Source: JAICMB01 sp963795935
GTDB taxonomy: Bacteria; Acidobacteriota; Terriglobia; Bryobacterales; Bryobacteraceae
DNA length: 64,000 nucleotides
Direction: 5' to 3'
Assembly: GCA_963795935.1 (NCBI GenBank)
Contig: CAWCJO010000023.1
Span: 36,884 to 100,883, forward strand
Below the pieces are notes generated by a model. That model made no database searches. It saw nothing but the letters and a program-made list of their open reading frames with translations, and was not told the DNA's origin. Of this stretch, positions 9,022 through 18,524 are shown piece by piece (position 1 is the stretch's first letter; every line of letters begins with the position of its first letter). A program made the position numbers and the translations under genes.

Positions 9022-11129
9022 GTGCTTCGAGGTAGATTGCTTATCGCCGCCGCGCTGTGCTCCCCGGGGTGGGCGCAAGCGGTGAATTTGCAGGGCCATG
9101 TTCGGAGGCTTGACGGAGATACGGCATCGGCGATGGATGGGGCGGGAAATGTGTACAGTTACCGGGTATACGACATCATCCAATTTTCCCGTGACCGTGG
9201 GGGCGTTTCAGCAGAGTTCCATTCCCGCTCAATGCGGTTTTGTTCCCGGAAAACGGCTTTCCTGGCTCGCCGATTCCCTGCCCCCCGGATTCGCCGCCAA
9301 GATCGATCCCAGCGGCACGCGCCTGGTTTATGCGACCTATCTCGGCGGTGAACAGGAAGACGATGCGAAGGCCATTGCTGTGGACGACTCCGGCAACGCC
9401 TATATCACGGGAAGTACCAGTTCGATGGCGTTTCCGGTCACGCCGGGAGCGTGGCAGACGGGATTGGGAAGCGAACTTTTCAACGGCTTCATAACCAAAT
9501 TGAATGCGGCGGGCAGCGGTTTGGTTTTTTCGACCTATTTGCCGGGTGGAGAGGGGGACGCGGTCGCGGTAGACGGCGCGGGGGACGTGTTCGTTGCTGG
9601 CACTGCGTCTGGCGCCACATTTCCGGCCACGCCGGGGGCGTTTCAAACAATCGCATCCTGGGGCATGAGGACGCCTTTGTTCTGAAGTTGAACGCGGCCG
9701 GGAGCAGCTGATCTATGCCACCTTACTAGGCGGGTCGTTGGCGGACATAACGAGCGCACTCGCGATCGATGCGGCGGGAAACGAATACGTGGCGGGGATC
9801 ACGGCATCTGTTCCGGCCAACGCGCATCTTGTGACCGACAGTTTCACCTCGTTTCCGGTTACCCGGGGGCGGTAGATGGATCGGGGATCGTCGCGGACGG
9901 CTTCGTCGCCAAAGTGAATCCGCTTGGGGACGGCGCTGGTGTAATCGGCCGTGTTCGGCGGGAGCGGAGACGATGGTGTTCTAGCGCTGGCGGTCGATGC
10001 GGCTGGCGACGCGTATTTTCCGGTTATATGCGAAGGTCGATTTTCCCGTCACCGCGGGCGCATGGCGCGCCGCTATGGCCCTGGCTTCGCGGGAAAGCTG
10101 AACAGCCATGGGTCCGAGTTGGCCATTTGAGCTACCTCAGCGGTGCGATTAAATTGCCGTGGATAGCGCGGGCGACGCTCTCGTCACGGGGAGCACCTGG
10201 ATGCCTCGGATATTGCGACGACGCCAAACGCGAACATGCCCTGTTTTCCTTAAATCCGGTCCGGGCGATACTAGCAAACCATCATCGTGCGGCTCAATGC
10301 GACCGGCACGGGACCCCTCTATTCCTCGTATGCAGCAGGCGCGGTAGTTGCAGCGGATGCATCGGAATCTATTGGCCAGCGTTCGGCGATCCCGGAATCA
10401 AATCATGGCTCCGATCGCGCCGAGGATTCGATTGCGCGGTGACCGCCGCTCAGCGTATCGCGAAGGTGCGATTCGCAGGAGGAGATCTTGTCTTGATTCG
10501 CGCGATCCTGGGCCGGAACAGGCGGCGGGGGCCTGAAGTCGAAGCTCCGCCAAGTGGCGAGGACGCTCGAGAACACGCCGTCTGATCGGCGGGGCGGCGG
10601 CTCCGTTGCTGTAGGTTCCCCCAGCCAGATCAACCGTCACGCTGTTTGAGATCACGGGGCAGACGCAGACGGCCATACGTTCAAATCGACACGGCGCGCA
10701 GGGCTGCCGCCATTTCAGACGCAGGTCGCGGCTGCATACCGGGGATTTCCGTTCGATGGCACGGGCTAGGGCAGGCGATGGCGTTGAACCAGGACGGGAC
10801 GGTCAACTCGGCGGCGAATCCGGCGGCGCCGGGGTCGGTGGTGAAGCCTCTTCGTTAAGGGAGCGGGCGCCATGACGCCTACGCCCGAGGATGGATCGAT
10901 TCCCGCGGCTTCGCTGCGAAAGCTCGGAACGATAAGCCTGAACATGATCGGCGCGCCCTTCGGGGTGCAACTGCAATATGTGGGGGACGCCCCGGGGTTG
11001 GTGGAGGGCCATGGGCAAATCATACCGTGTTATCTGGTCAGTTATCAACCGGGACCGCAGGATGTGGGTCTGTCGGTGGGCAACGCGGGCGTGCCGGTCG
11101 GGCTGAACGTAACGGTTTTTGTTCAATAA
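9022..11129 (+). pseudogene. Decayed SBBP beta-propeller protein with Solibacter-type C-terminal domain
   Basis: Pieces of one large secreted protein are scattered over all three forward frames. From 9022 there is a signal-like start (LLIAAALCSPGWAQ). Between about 9160 and 9690 SBBP repeats follow (LVYATYLGGEQEDDAKAIA, NAYITGSTSS, FPVTPGAW). At 9690-9860 the repeats continue in another frame (LIYATLLGGSLADI, GNEYVAGITAS). From about 10780 a C-terminal domain appears (GQAMALNQDGTVNSAANPAA, IGAPFGVQLQYVGDAPGLVE, LSVGNAGVPVGLNVTV) like the uncharacterised C-terminal domain common in Solibacter secreted proteins. Stops and indels are far denser here than anywhere else in the window, especially at 9860-10780, so this looks like true gene decay rather than scattered read errors. 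Confidence 0.8.
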
Positions 11130-11147
11130 CGCGCGGGGACATCGCGA

Positions 11148-11642
11148 TCATGCGTGGCGGGCTCTGGCGAGGGCCGGGGTGAGTACCCATTTCAATTCGC
11201 CGTGCGGTTGCGCTTCCAGCTTGTCCATGGAGATGCGGACGAGCGCGCCTTTTTTCAGGTCGAATTTCAGATTGGGCACGGCGAGGAGATAGGCGGCGAG
11301 GCGCGAAAGTTGCGGCTCATGCCCGACCAGGACGAGCTGCCGGGATGCGGCGTGGGAGCGCACTTCTTTCCAGACCTGCTCCGGGCGGACGTTGGGTAAC
11401 AGGGCCTTGGTTTCAGAGAGCGGCGGCACGGGATCGAATGCCGCGGCGGCGATGTTGGCCGTTTCGAGAGCGCGCGCGTAAGGACTGGTCAGGATAATAT
11501 CCGGCGCGACTTTGGCGCGCCGTGCCAAGCGCGCCACGCGATCGACGTCGCGGCGGCCCTTTGGAGTCAGCTTGCGGTCCGCCTCGGCGATATTCTTGCC
11601 GCGCGGCTCGGCCTCTCCGTGGCGCAGGACGTAGATATCCAT
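11148..11642 (-). CDS. sixA: Phosphohistidine phosphatase SixA-like
   Basis: A 164-residue member of the histidine phosphatase superfamily. The RHG motif (YVLRHGEAEP) carries the catalytic His near residue 8 and the second His is in VGHEPQLS. TSPYARALETA is the conserved arginine block. SixA removes phosphate from phosphohistidine in histidine-containing phosphotransfer proteins. The ATG at 11642 directly abuts the CHAD stop at 11643, so it is the last gene of the ppx-CHAD-sixA operon. A role in polyphosphate-linked signalling is inferred from this order only. Confidence 0.85.
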   Translation of the reverse strand: MDIYVLRHGEAEPRGKNIAEADRKLTPKGRRDVDRVARLARRAKVAPDIILTSPYARALETANIAAAAFDPVPPLSETKALLPNVRPEQVWKEVRSHAASRQLVLVGHEPQLSRLAAYLLAVPNLKFDLKKGALVRISMDKLEAQPHGELKWVLTPALARARHA

Positions 11643-12476
11643 TCAGGCGACCCGCCGCGCCGTGAGGCCGCTGAAATAGCGGACCCAGGCATCTTTTTCG
11701 CGCGCGCCGAGCGTTTTGCGCCAATAGCGGCGAAAGGCCGCGGTATTCTTGACGGCCAGTCGTTCAAGATATTCGACGACATCGCCGGCAATGGCCCGAT
11801 GGCTCTTTCGATACTTCTCGAGAAGCTTAGCCGTCGTAATGGAGTCGTTGATATCTCCGAGCCGCTTCTGGACATTGCGAAGCGCATGCAGGCGCGGCGC
11901 CAAGGCCGGTCCGTAATCGGATGCGAAGAGCTCCATCGTGTAGCGGAATTTCTTGCCCTGGACGCGAAACTTGTGCAGTTTGCCGTAGCCGGCGGCGGGG
12001 TTGGCGGCGGCTTCGCCGGCGTCGAAGAACTCCGCCGCCAGTTGGGGCAGGATGGTTCCGGCGTACTCGAGCGCTTGCCGGGGAACGTCGTTTTTCGGCC
12101 GCTCCAGGCGCCAACCCTTCAGCGCGGCCCCGTTATCCAGTTTGTGCAGCGCCCGCCGAAACTCCGCCGCCGCGCCACGCCGATCGCTTCGAAGCTCCCG
12201 GGCTAAACCGCCGGCGCCGCGCATCCCTGAATTTTTCAGAAGCTTGATCGCGATATCGAAATCGCGGACTTCCCCCGCGGCGCGGAGTACTTTGTGGACC
12301 TTGCGGGCGATCTTGCGGGTCGCGCGGGCCGGCAGCAGCGGACCGCAAACATCAAGGCATTGCAGCAGCCGGCGTATGGCGACGCGGACATCGTGGATGG
12401 CGCCGGCGTCCGGATTGCGCGCCGCCGCGGCCAATTCCCGCGCGGCCCGATCAAGCAGATCCGAAGGGGATTTCAT
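11643..12476 (-). CDS. CHAD domain-containing protein
   Basis: A 277-residue, strongly basic helical protein of the CHAD family. The two conserved histidine-containing helices are clear: IHDVRVAIRRLLQCLDV near residue 28 and KLHKFRVQGKKFRYTMELF near residue 165. CHAD domains bind polyphosphate through their basic groove and often target polyphosphate granules. The start overlaps the stop of the Ppx/GppA gene by four bases (ATGA) and the stop touches sixA, which implies one transcript and a shared role in polyphosphate metabolism. No CYTH domain is present, unlike many CHAD proteins. Confidence 0.88.
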   Translation of the reverse strand: MKSPSDLLDRAARELAAAARNPDAGAIHDVRVAIRRLLQCLDVCGPLLPARATRKIARKVHKVLRAAGEVRDFDIAIKLLKNSGMRGAGGLARELRSDRRGAAAEFRRALHKLDNGAALKGWRLERPKNDVPRQALEYAGTILPQLAAEFFDAGEAAANPAAGYGKLHKFRVQGKKFRYTMELFASDYGPALAPRLHALRNVQKRLGDINDSITTAKLLEKYRKSHRAIAGDVVEYLERLAVKNTAAFRRYWRKTLGAREKDAWVRYFSGLTARRVA

Positions 12477-14005
12477 GGCTTAGCCGTTTCAACGAGCAGG
12501 CCGCGTTCGTAGACCTGTTGGAAAATATCGGCGACCCGCTCAGCGGCCCACTTTTCGAGCTTGACGTCGGATTCCGAGCGCAGCGCCACGAAAAGCGAGC
12601 CGTTCCGCAAGCTGCAATCTATGGCGCTCACGCGCTGCTCGTGGGTTTGGTCGAGCGCCGCCGAGAGACGCAGCAGCGGGGTGAGCAGCAGGACGGCGCG
12701 CTTGGCCTCGGCGTCGAGCGCGTGAAAGTCGGGGTGCGATGGCGCGGGCATTCCTTTGCGGTGATAACGGCAAAGACTGGCGAGAATATTTCGCTCTCGT
12801 TCGGTAAAACCCGGCAGATCGGAGTTCGCGACGAGGTATGAGGAATGGCGATGATGCCGCGTGTCGCTGACAAAATGGCCGATATCGTAGAGATACGCGG
12901 CCGCTTCGAGCAGCTCGCCGTAGTGCGGTGGGAGGCGGTGAAGCGTTGAGGTGGCATCGAAAAGCTGCGATGCGATGCGAGCGACCTTGCGTGCGTGCGC
13001 CAAGTCGACGGCGTAGCGCCGGGCCATGCCCAATGCGACCTCGCGCCGGTCCGCATCGAGGCGCGTGGGCGTTTTCCCGACGCCGCGGCGGGCCAGATCG
13101 GCGATAATGCCGTCGCGCAGGCCGGCGGCCGAGTAGTACAGGCGAGGAAGGCGCAGCTCGCGCATGATGTGCAGGAGAACGGCCGCGCCGGGCACGATGA
13201 TTTCGGCGCGGCGCGGACCGATTCCGGCGATTTTGCGGCGGCCTTCCAAATCGCGGCTGGAAACCTTGCCGTAGAAGGCGCGCACCTGCGCAAGCGAAGC
13301 GCGGAGCCGGTCGGCCTTGTCGCGCTTGGAGCGATGAACGCCGTTAACAGCCGACATTAGGGCGGCGGCGGTACCGGAGGTGGCCACCGCGCGATCGTAA
13401 GATTTCGGCTTGAGGCGGGAGACGACGGATTCGAGGCGCTGCTCGATGTATTCGCGCAATTGCGCGAGCTCCAGCTTTTGCGGCGGCTCCGATTTGAGAA
13501 AAACCTCCTTCATGCGGAGCGCTCCGATTTTCTTCGAGAACGCTTCGGCGAGATGTCCGTTTTCACCCACAATCACCTCGGCGCTGCCGCCGCCGACGTC
13601 GATCACCAGCAGCCTTCCTTTGAGCAGAGGCCAGCGCGACTGCACGCCCAGGTAAATCAACCGCGCTTCCTCAAGGCCGGAGACGACTTCCACGCTCGCG
13701 CCGAGGACATCGGAGGCGCGGCGGAGGAACTCGTCTTTATTGGCCGCATCGCGAAGCGCGCTCGTGCCCACGGCGCGGACGGCGACGGCATTTACGGCGC
13801 GGTACTTTTCCGCCATGGATGCGAGCACGTTGCAGGCAAAGTCGATCGAGGCGGGGCTGAGGCGGCCGGTGCGGAAAACGCTTTCGCCGAGCCGCGTCAC
13901 CTGGCGTTCGGAGGCAAGTATTTCGACGGGGCCATCGGGGGCGGCTTCGGCGGCTTCCATTCGAATGGAGTTGGAACCGATGTCGACGGCCGCATAACAA
14001 GGCAC
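12473..14005 (-). CDS. ppx: Exopolyphosphatase / pppGpp phosphatase (Ppx/GppA) with HD domain
   Basis: A 510-residue Ppx/GppA phosphatase. The ASKHA ATPase-like half begins AAVDIGSNSIRMEAAEA, with phosphate-binding loops VGTSALRDA, VIDVGGGSAEVIVG and ATSGTAAALM. The C-terminal half from about residue 310 is an HD-type domain (ARKVARIASQLFDA, AAYLYDIGHFVSD, HHRHSSYL). Enzymes of this type release phosphate from polyphosphate and may cleave pppGpp. It is the first gene of a three-gene minus-strand operon with CHAD and SixA-like genes. Start ATG 14005, 55 bp after the nirD stop. Confidence 0.9.
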   Translation of the reverse strand: MPCYAAVDIGSNSIRMEAAEAAPDGPVEILASERQVTRLGESVFRTGRLSPASIDFACNVLASMAEKYRAVNAVAVRAVGTSALRDAANKDEFLRRASDVLGASVEVVSGLEEARLIYLGVQSRWPLLKGRLLVIDVGGGSAEVIVGENGHLAEAFSKKIGALRMKEVFLKSEPPQKLELAQLREYIEQRLESVVSRLKPKSYDRAVATSGTAAALMSAVNGVHRSKRDKADRLRASLAQVRAFYGKVSSRDLEGRRKIAGIGPRRAEIIVPGAAVLLHIMRELRLPRLYYSAAGLRDGIIADLARRGVGKTPTRLDADRREVALGMARRYAVDLAHARKVARIASQLFDATSTLHRLPPHYGELLEAAAYLYDIGHFVSDTRHHRHSSYLVANSDLPGFTERERNILASLCRYHRKGMPAPSHPDFHALDAEAKRAVLLLTPLLRLSAALDQTHEQRVSAIDCSLRNGSLFVALRSESDVKLEKWAAERVADIFQQVYERGLLVETAKP

Positions 14006-14060
14006 GATTTCATGATAGAGAATCGGAATCGGCGCGCTTGGAGCGGCGGCCCCGGGATTG

Positions 14061-14417
14061 TTAAGCGGCGGATTCTTCCGTCTCTATGCGGCTGCCGGCG
14101 GCTATGTTGACCAGGATGACCCCGTTCTCGACGCGCGTGGGATAAATGGCCACGCAGCCGGGGCGGGAGGCAGCGACAGGGGCGCCGGTTTCAAGATCGA
14201 ATTTCCAGCCGTGCAGCGGGCAGACCACCACGCGGCCGGAAACGATGCCGTCGCACAACGGGCCGCCCTGGTGCGGGCAGGCGTTGTCGATAGCGAGGAA
14301 GCGGTCTCCGAGATTGAAGATGGCAATCTCCACGCCGCCCGCGGTTACCGCCCGGCCCTCGCGCAAAGGGACATTTTCGGTTCTCGTGATGCGTACCCAA
14401 CCGCTCGCGGGGATCAT
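14061..14417 (-). CDS. nirD: Nitrite reductase small subunit, Rieske-type
   Basis: A 118-residue single-domain Rieske protein. Both [2Fe-2S] ligand motifs are intact: CPHQGGPLCDG and CPLHGWKFD. This is the NirD pattern of the assimilatory NAD(P)H nitrite reductase. ATG 14417 overlaps the nirB stop (ATGA), so it is coupled to nirB, whose frame is broken upstream. The last 14 residues are Glu/Ser/Ala-rich and not conserved. Confidence 0.88.
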   Translation of the reverse strand: MIPASGWVRITRTENVPLREGRAVTAGGVEIAIFNLGDRFLAIDNACPHQGGPLCDGIVSGRVVVCPLHGWKFDLETGAPVAASRPGCVAIYPTRVENGVILVNIAAGSRIETEESAA

Positions 14418-15727
14418 GCGAAGGCGTTCTCCAGCGGTTCGATCTGAACGAACTGAGTGGGATTGACGGGGGCTTCGCGCTCGAGCCAGGCATCTTTGGC
14501 GAGAGCCTTCGAGCGCTCCAAACGTTCGAGAAGTTTCAACTGCTCGGGCTCCGTCGCATACACCGTTTCCTTGCGGATCTTCTCGATGCCGAGGCGCTCG
14601 ACGAAATCGTACGTGCGTTCGAGATAAATGGCGTTTTCACGGTAATACTCAAAGAATAATTCAGCGGCGCGGATGGCGTCCGCCGTGGTTTCGACGGTGA
14701 GCAGCAGAGCGGCCTTGCGAACTTTCTTGCCAGCGGCGCCGCCAACGACCACTTGCCAGCTTCCCTCCTGCCCCACGAGCCCGATGTCTTTCACGGTCGC
14801 TTCAGCGCAGTTGCGGGGGCAGCCGACGGCGCCCATTTTGACCTTGTGAGGGGTGTAGAGATTTTCCAGGCGCCGCTCCAGCTCGATGCCGGCGGCGGTG
14901 GAGTCCTGCACGCCGAAGCGGCAGAATTCCGTGCCCACGCAGGTCTTCACCATGCGAACGCCCTTGGTATAAGCCTGGCCGGAGGGCATGCCGAGGTCCG
15001 CCCATATTTTTGGGAGATCCGATTTGCTTACGCCCAGCAGGTCGATGCGCTGGCTGCCGGTGATCTTGATCATGGGGACGTTGTACTTTTCGGCGACATC
15101 GGCGATACGGCGCAACTCGGCGGCCGAAGTGACGCCTCCGCGAATCCGCGGCACCACCGAAAAAGTGCCATCGCGCTGGATGTTGGCGTGGACGCGATCG
15201 TTGATGAAGCGCGCGGAGCGATCCTCCTCGTGATCGCCGCACCAGACCATGTCGAGCAGGTAGCTTAGCGCCGGCTTGCAAACTTCGCACCCCTTGCGGT
15301 TGCCATAGACATTTAGGACTTCCTGCACCGATTTCAACTTCTGGCTGAGCAGAATCTCGCGGAGCTGCTCGTAAGAGAATGGGAAACAGGCGCACAGCGT
15401 GGTGCGGGGCTCTTCTTCGAATTGCGGGGTGACGGCGCGAAGCAATTGCTCGCATAGGGCGGTGCAGCTTCCGCAGCCGGTGGAGGCGCGGGTGCACTCC
15501 TTGAGCTGCGCAAGGGTGTTTACGCCGCGCTCGTGAATTGCATGGATGATGTCACCCTTGCCGACGCCGTGGCAACCGCAGACGATTTCGCTGTCGGCGA
15601 TTTCGGCCACGTCGAGTCCGGGGTCTTCGGTAGTTTCGGGAAAGAGAAGGCGGCGGCGCTGCTTTGTGAGATCGAGGCCGTTCCTCAGCCAGTCCATGTA
15701 GCGGTGACTGTCGGAGGCGTCGCCCAC
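14414..15727 (-). CDS. nirB: Nitrite reductase large subunit NirB, C-terminal fragment (frameshifted gene)
   Basis: This frame encodes the BFD-like and siroheme/4Fe-4S halves of NirB. BFD-like [2Fe-2S] motifs are VCGCHGVGKGDI and GCGSCTALC. The nitrite/sulfite reductase core has the siroheme-cluster cysteines in TCVGTEFCRFG and GCPRNCAEA, all present. It reduces nitrite to ammonia with NirD in assimilation. Homology continues upstream of 15727 to about 15790, where the frame is lost: one extra base within 15787-15796 would join it to the fragment at 15747-16373. With the two other breaks near 16540 and 16590, the whole gene would span 14414-16837. Confidence 0.85.
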   Translation of the reverse strand: MGDASDSHRYMDWLRNGLDLTKQRRRLLFPETTEDPGLDVAEIADSEIVCGCHGVGKGDIIHAIHERGVNTLAQLKECTRASTGCGSCTALCEQLLRAVTPQFEEEPRTTLCACFPFSYEQLREILLSQKLKSVQEVLNVYGNRKGCEVCKPALSYLLDMVWCGDHEEDRSARFINDRVHANIQRDGTFSVVPRIRGGVTSAAELRRIADVAEKYNVPMIKITGSQRIDLLGVSKSDLPKIWADLGMPSGQAYTKGVRMVKTCVGTEFCRFGVQDSTAAGIELERRLENLYTPHKVKMGAVGCPRNCAEATVKDIGLVGQEGSWQVVVGGAAGKKVRKAALLLTVETTADAIRAAELFFEYYRENAIYLERTYDFVERLGIEKIRKETVYATEPEQLKLLERLERSKALAKDAWLEREAPVNPTQFVQIEPLENAFA

Positions 15728-15746
15728 CAGGATGATGCCGGTCAGC

Positions 15747-16373
15747 TTACCGTCCGTGAGCAGCAGCTTTTTGTAGATACCGAGAGACGGCGTCTTCGTA
15801 ATGGACGATCTCTGTTTCGGCGGCCGATGCGGGGCTATTCTCCGCGAGATCGCCGGCTGAGAAAACGTCCACGCCCATGATCTTCAGCTTGGACGCGGGC
15901 GCGGCGCCTTCGAATGTCAGGCCGCGATTGCCGGTGATGGCGGCGGCCAACACCTTGCCCTGCTCGATCAGCGGCGCTATCAGGCCGTAACAGACGCCGC
16001 GGTGTTCGACGCACTCTCCGACCGCGAAGATGTTCGGCTGCGACGTTTCCATGTAGTCGTCCACGACGATGCCGCGATTAACTTTGAGACCGGCGCGGCG
16101 AGCTAAGTCCACGTTGGGCCGAATGCCCGCCGCAATCACGACGAGGTCCGCCGCGATCCGCTCGCCATCGGCGAACTGGATGGCTTCCACGCAGTCGTGG
16201 CCCAGGATCGCCGATGTTCCACGGCTCAACAGTACGCGGATGCCTAAGCGCTCCATCTTGCGCTTGAGATAGCTTCCGGCGGTGAAATCAAGTTGCCGCT
16301 CCATGAGCGTGTCGAGCAGGTGGACGATAGTAACGTCGCATCCCTGAATCTGGAGCCCGCGGGCCGCTTCCAA
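15747..16373 (-). CDS. nirB: NirB middle fragment (FAD/NAD(P)H-binding part, frameshifted gene)
   Basis: The middle of the nirB gene. It holds the second pyridine-nucleotide-binding region and the end of the FAD domain: EAARGLQIQGCDVTIVHL, ADLVVIAAGIRPNVDLA and NIFAVGECVEHRG (the GD-like motif near the FAD). The frame is open upstream of the TTG at 16373 to about 16540 and encodes VIDKLLLATGSSAF and a GGG nucleotide-binding loop there, so the listed start is not a true start. It ends in a frame break near 15790. It should be read together with the pieces at 14414-15727 and 16544-16837. Confidence 0.75.
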   Translation of the reverse strand: MEAARGLQIQGCDVTIVHLLDTLMERQLDFTAGSYLKRKMERLGIRVLLSRGTSAILGHDCVEAIQFADGERIAADLVVIAAGIRPNVDLARRAGLKVNRGIVVDDYMETSQPNIFAVGECVEHRGVCYGLIAPLIEQGKVLAAAITGNRGLTFEGAAPASKLKIMGVDVFSAGDLAENSPASAAETEIVHYEDAVSRYLQKAAAHGR

Positions 16374-16543
16374 GCCCAGCAGCCCTCCGCCGATGACGAC
16401 GGCTTTTACGCCCGGACGCGAGCGTTCGAGAAGACTGCGCGCATCGTCGATATTGCGGAAGGTCAGGACGCCGTTTTTATCCGCGCCGGCGATGGGAGGG
16501 ATAAAAGCCGAGCTGCCGGTGGCAAGCAGCAGCTTGTCGATAA

Positions 16544-16837
16544 CTAGTTACGCCGCCATCGTCGCCCGTGACCGTTTTGGTTTCCGCGATCGACTTCTAC
16601 AACACGCACGCCGAGACGCAGGGCGATGCGATGTTTGCGGTACCAGTCGAGCGGATGGAGAGTAATCTCATCGAGCGATTTTTCGCCGGCCAGTACCGAG
16701 GATAGAAGTATGCGGTTGTAATTGGGATGGGTTTCATCGCCGAAGATCGTAATTTCAAACTTCCGCGCATGCTTGAGGATTTGTTCCACGCAAGCGACGC
16801 CCGCCATTCCATTGCCGGCTACAACCAGACGCTGCAT
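16544..16837 (-). CDS. nirB: NirB N-terminal fragment (frameshifted gene)
   Basis: The true N-terminus of NirB: MQRLVVAGNGMAGVACVEQI is the dinucleotide-binding start and NYNRILLSSVLAGEKSLDEI is the family-typical block. After VRVVEVDR the protein-like sequence moves to another frame (AETKTVTGDDGGVTS) at about 16586-16592, and then to the frame of the middle fragment at about 16537-16543. Both shifts read as one extra base. The last 13 residues of this frame are therefore out-of-frame sequence. Start ATG 16837. Confidence 0.75.
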   Translation of the reverse strand: MQRLVVAGNGMAGVACVEQILKHARKFEITIFGDETHPNYNRILLSSVLAGEKSLDEITLHPLDWYRKHRIALRLGVRVVEVDRGNQNGHGRRWRRN

Positions 16838-16928
16838 AAGATAATTCGTATCTCGATTAGGACTTACGAGGTCCGCTGCGGGAGCAGAGAGCTACCCCGG
16901 CTCATCTGCTTGTTACAACAACGATAAG

Positions 16929-18491
16929 TTACAAGTGGCGCGAATAGCAAATTGAAAAAATCAATCGGCTGGCAAGACTTTTCTTATATCTACGCGGGAA
17001 GCGCTCTCGAATCGCGCTTCCAGGGCGCGACATCGGCGGTGCGCACATACCAGGTGAGCATACGCGATTCCAGTTCGCGCTGCGGCTCTCATATGAGCTT
17101 TGACCGAATAAGTTATTCAGTTCGCGCGGATCGCGAGTAATGTCGTAAAGCTCGTTTTGGCCGTCGGGACGCAGAATGAGCTTCCAGTCCAGGGTCCTGA
17201 TCATGGTACTTCGCGTGACGGTTTGAGGCCGTTGATTTTGGAGCTTGACTTTCGGATAGTAGATATTCGACGGAGTACTGAAATCCTGGAAAGGTTCGAA
17301 GCACTGCGGCTCATAAGTGTTGTAGCCGCCTTCGCAGTACGCGGCGCGGTCCGTATTGCCGGGTTTGCCGAGGAGCTGAGGAACGAGACTCGAGGCGAAG
17401 TGCGTATGGCGCGGCGGGATTCCGCATAATTCGAGACACGTGGGCATGACATCGAACAGCTCCACGATTTCCTTTGAGACGTGTCCGCGGGCGTGGCCGG
17501 GCACTCGCGCGAGGAGCGGGACGCGCGTCAGAGGGTCCTCCATGGCATTGGGCCATTTCTCGACCAGACCGAAATCGCCGCCCCAATCGCCGTGGTCGGC
17601 GAAGATAAACAGGGCGGTATCGCCGGCATGTCCGCCGCGGTCGATGGCTGCCAGCAGTTCACCAAGTAGCCAGTCGCTATAGCTGACCATCCCGAGATAA
17701 ACGGCATTGATTTTGCGGAAGTCAGTATCCGTGAGGCGGTCGAGACGGCGCGTTTCACGTATGGCCTGATGGAAATTGGGCCTGCGGGGAAGGCCGGGCG
17801 GGCGCAACGGGGGCACGTCCGCGGGGCGATACATGTCGTGAAAATCGGCGGGCGCGGCGTAAGGAGGGTGGGGAAAAGTCAGCGGAAGATAGATGCAGAA
17901 AGGCTTTTGAGAGGGGCGCTCCAGGATGCGGATGGCGGCTTGCACATTGGCGTAATCCTTTGTCGAGCGGCGATCGCCGAGCTGGCCGTAAAGGAAGGAA
18001 TAGAAGCGGGGATCGTTTTGCGGCCAGGGATTGCGCGGGACCGGACCCGTGCCCGGCAGCGATGCCCACGCGGTAACGCTCAGCGGAAAAGCATCGGGCG
18101 ATAACAGGTCGTTTTTGCCGTACCAGTAGACGTCGTAACCGCCGTCTTTGAGGTAGCGGAGCAGGTTCGGCTCGTCGGGATGCAGAGCGTAATAGAGGCT
18201 GCGATGTCCGCGGACATGCACGGGCCAACCGGTCATCAAGCTACAGCGGGAAGGGGCGCAAACGGTGTTCTGAACGTGGCATTGGTCGAAGCGAACGCCC
18301 GCGGCGGCGACGCGATCGAAGTTGGGCGTCTTGGCGAGGGGATGGCCGTAGCAGGCGAGGCTTTCGGCGCGCAGCTCGTCGGGCATGAAGAAGACGATGT
18401 TCGGCCGCGCGGCTTTTTCCTGCGCAAGCGCGGGCGGAGCGGCGGCGGCGGCGCTGGCGAGAAATTCCCGGCGGCTGAATGAGTCGGACAT
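16929..18491 (-). CDS. Secreted sulfatase (type I, formylglycine-dependent)
   Basis: An arylsulfatase-family enzyme of about 500 residues. Cys78 in the CAPSRCSLMTG signature is the residue converted to formylglycine. NIVFFMPDELRAESLACYG and FIFADHGDWGGDFG carry metal ligands. Start at ATG 18491 gives an N-terminus with RR and a hydrophobic stretch (SRREFLASAAAAA), a Tat-type signal; the longer frame to 18671 has no support. Near 17084-17093 the frame is lost: another frame continues with PQRELESRMLTWYVRTAD and stops at about 16990, so the listed last 40 residues are probably out of frame. The gene is divergent from a second sulfatase with only 33 bp between starts. Confidence 0.85.
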   Translation of the reverse strand: MSDSFSRREFLASAAAAAPPALAQEKAARPNIVFFMPDELRAESLACYGHPLAKTPNFDRVAAAGVRFDQCHVQNTVCAPSRCSLMTGWPVHVRGHRSLYYALHPDEPNLLRYLKDGGYDVYWYGKNDLLSPDAFPLSVTAWASLPGTGPVPRNPWPQNDPRFYSFLYGQLGDRRSTKDYANVQAAIRILERPSQKPFCIYLPLTFPHPPYAAPADFHDMYRPADVPPLRPPGLPRRPNFHQAIRETRRLDRLTDTDFRKINAVYLGMVSYSDWLLGELLAAIDRGGHAGDTALFIFADHGDWGGDFGLVEKWPNAMEDPLTRVPLLARVPGHARGHVSKEIVELFDVMPTCLELCGIPPRHTHFASSLVPQLLGKPGNTDRAAYCEGGYNTYEPQCFEPFQDFSTPSNIYYPKVKLQNQRPQTVTRSTMIRTLDWKLILRPDGQNELYDITRDPRELNNLFGQSSYESRSANWNRVCSPGMCAPPMSRPGSAIRERFPRRYKKSLASRLIFSICYSRHL

Positions 18492-18524
18492 TTTTTCCAG
18501 TGTACGCGGTAGAATCCAGGTGTT

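Noticed and set aside
14414..16837. Programmed frameshifting in nirB
   Set aside because: Three separate shifts with no slippery heptamer or shared signal are not credible for programmed recoding.
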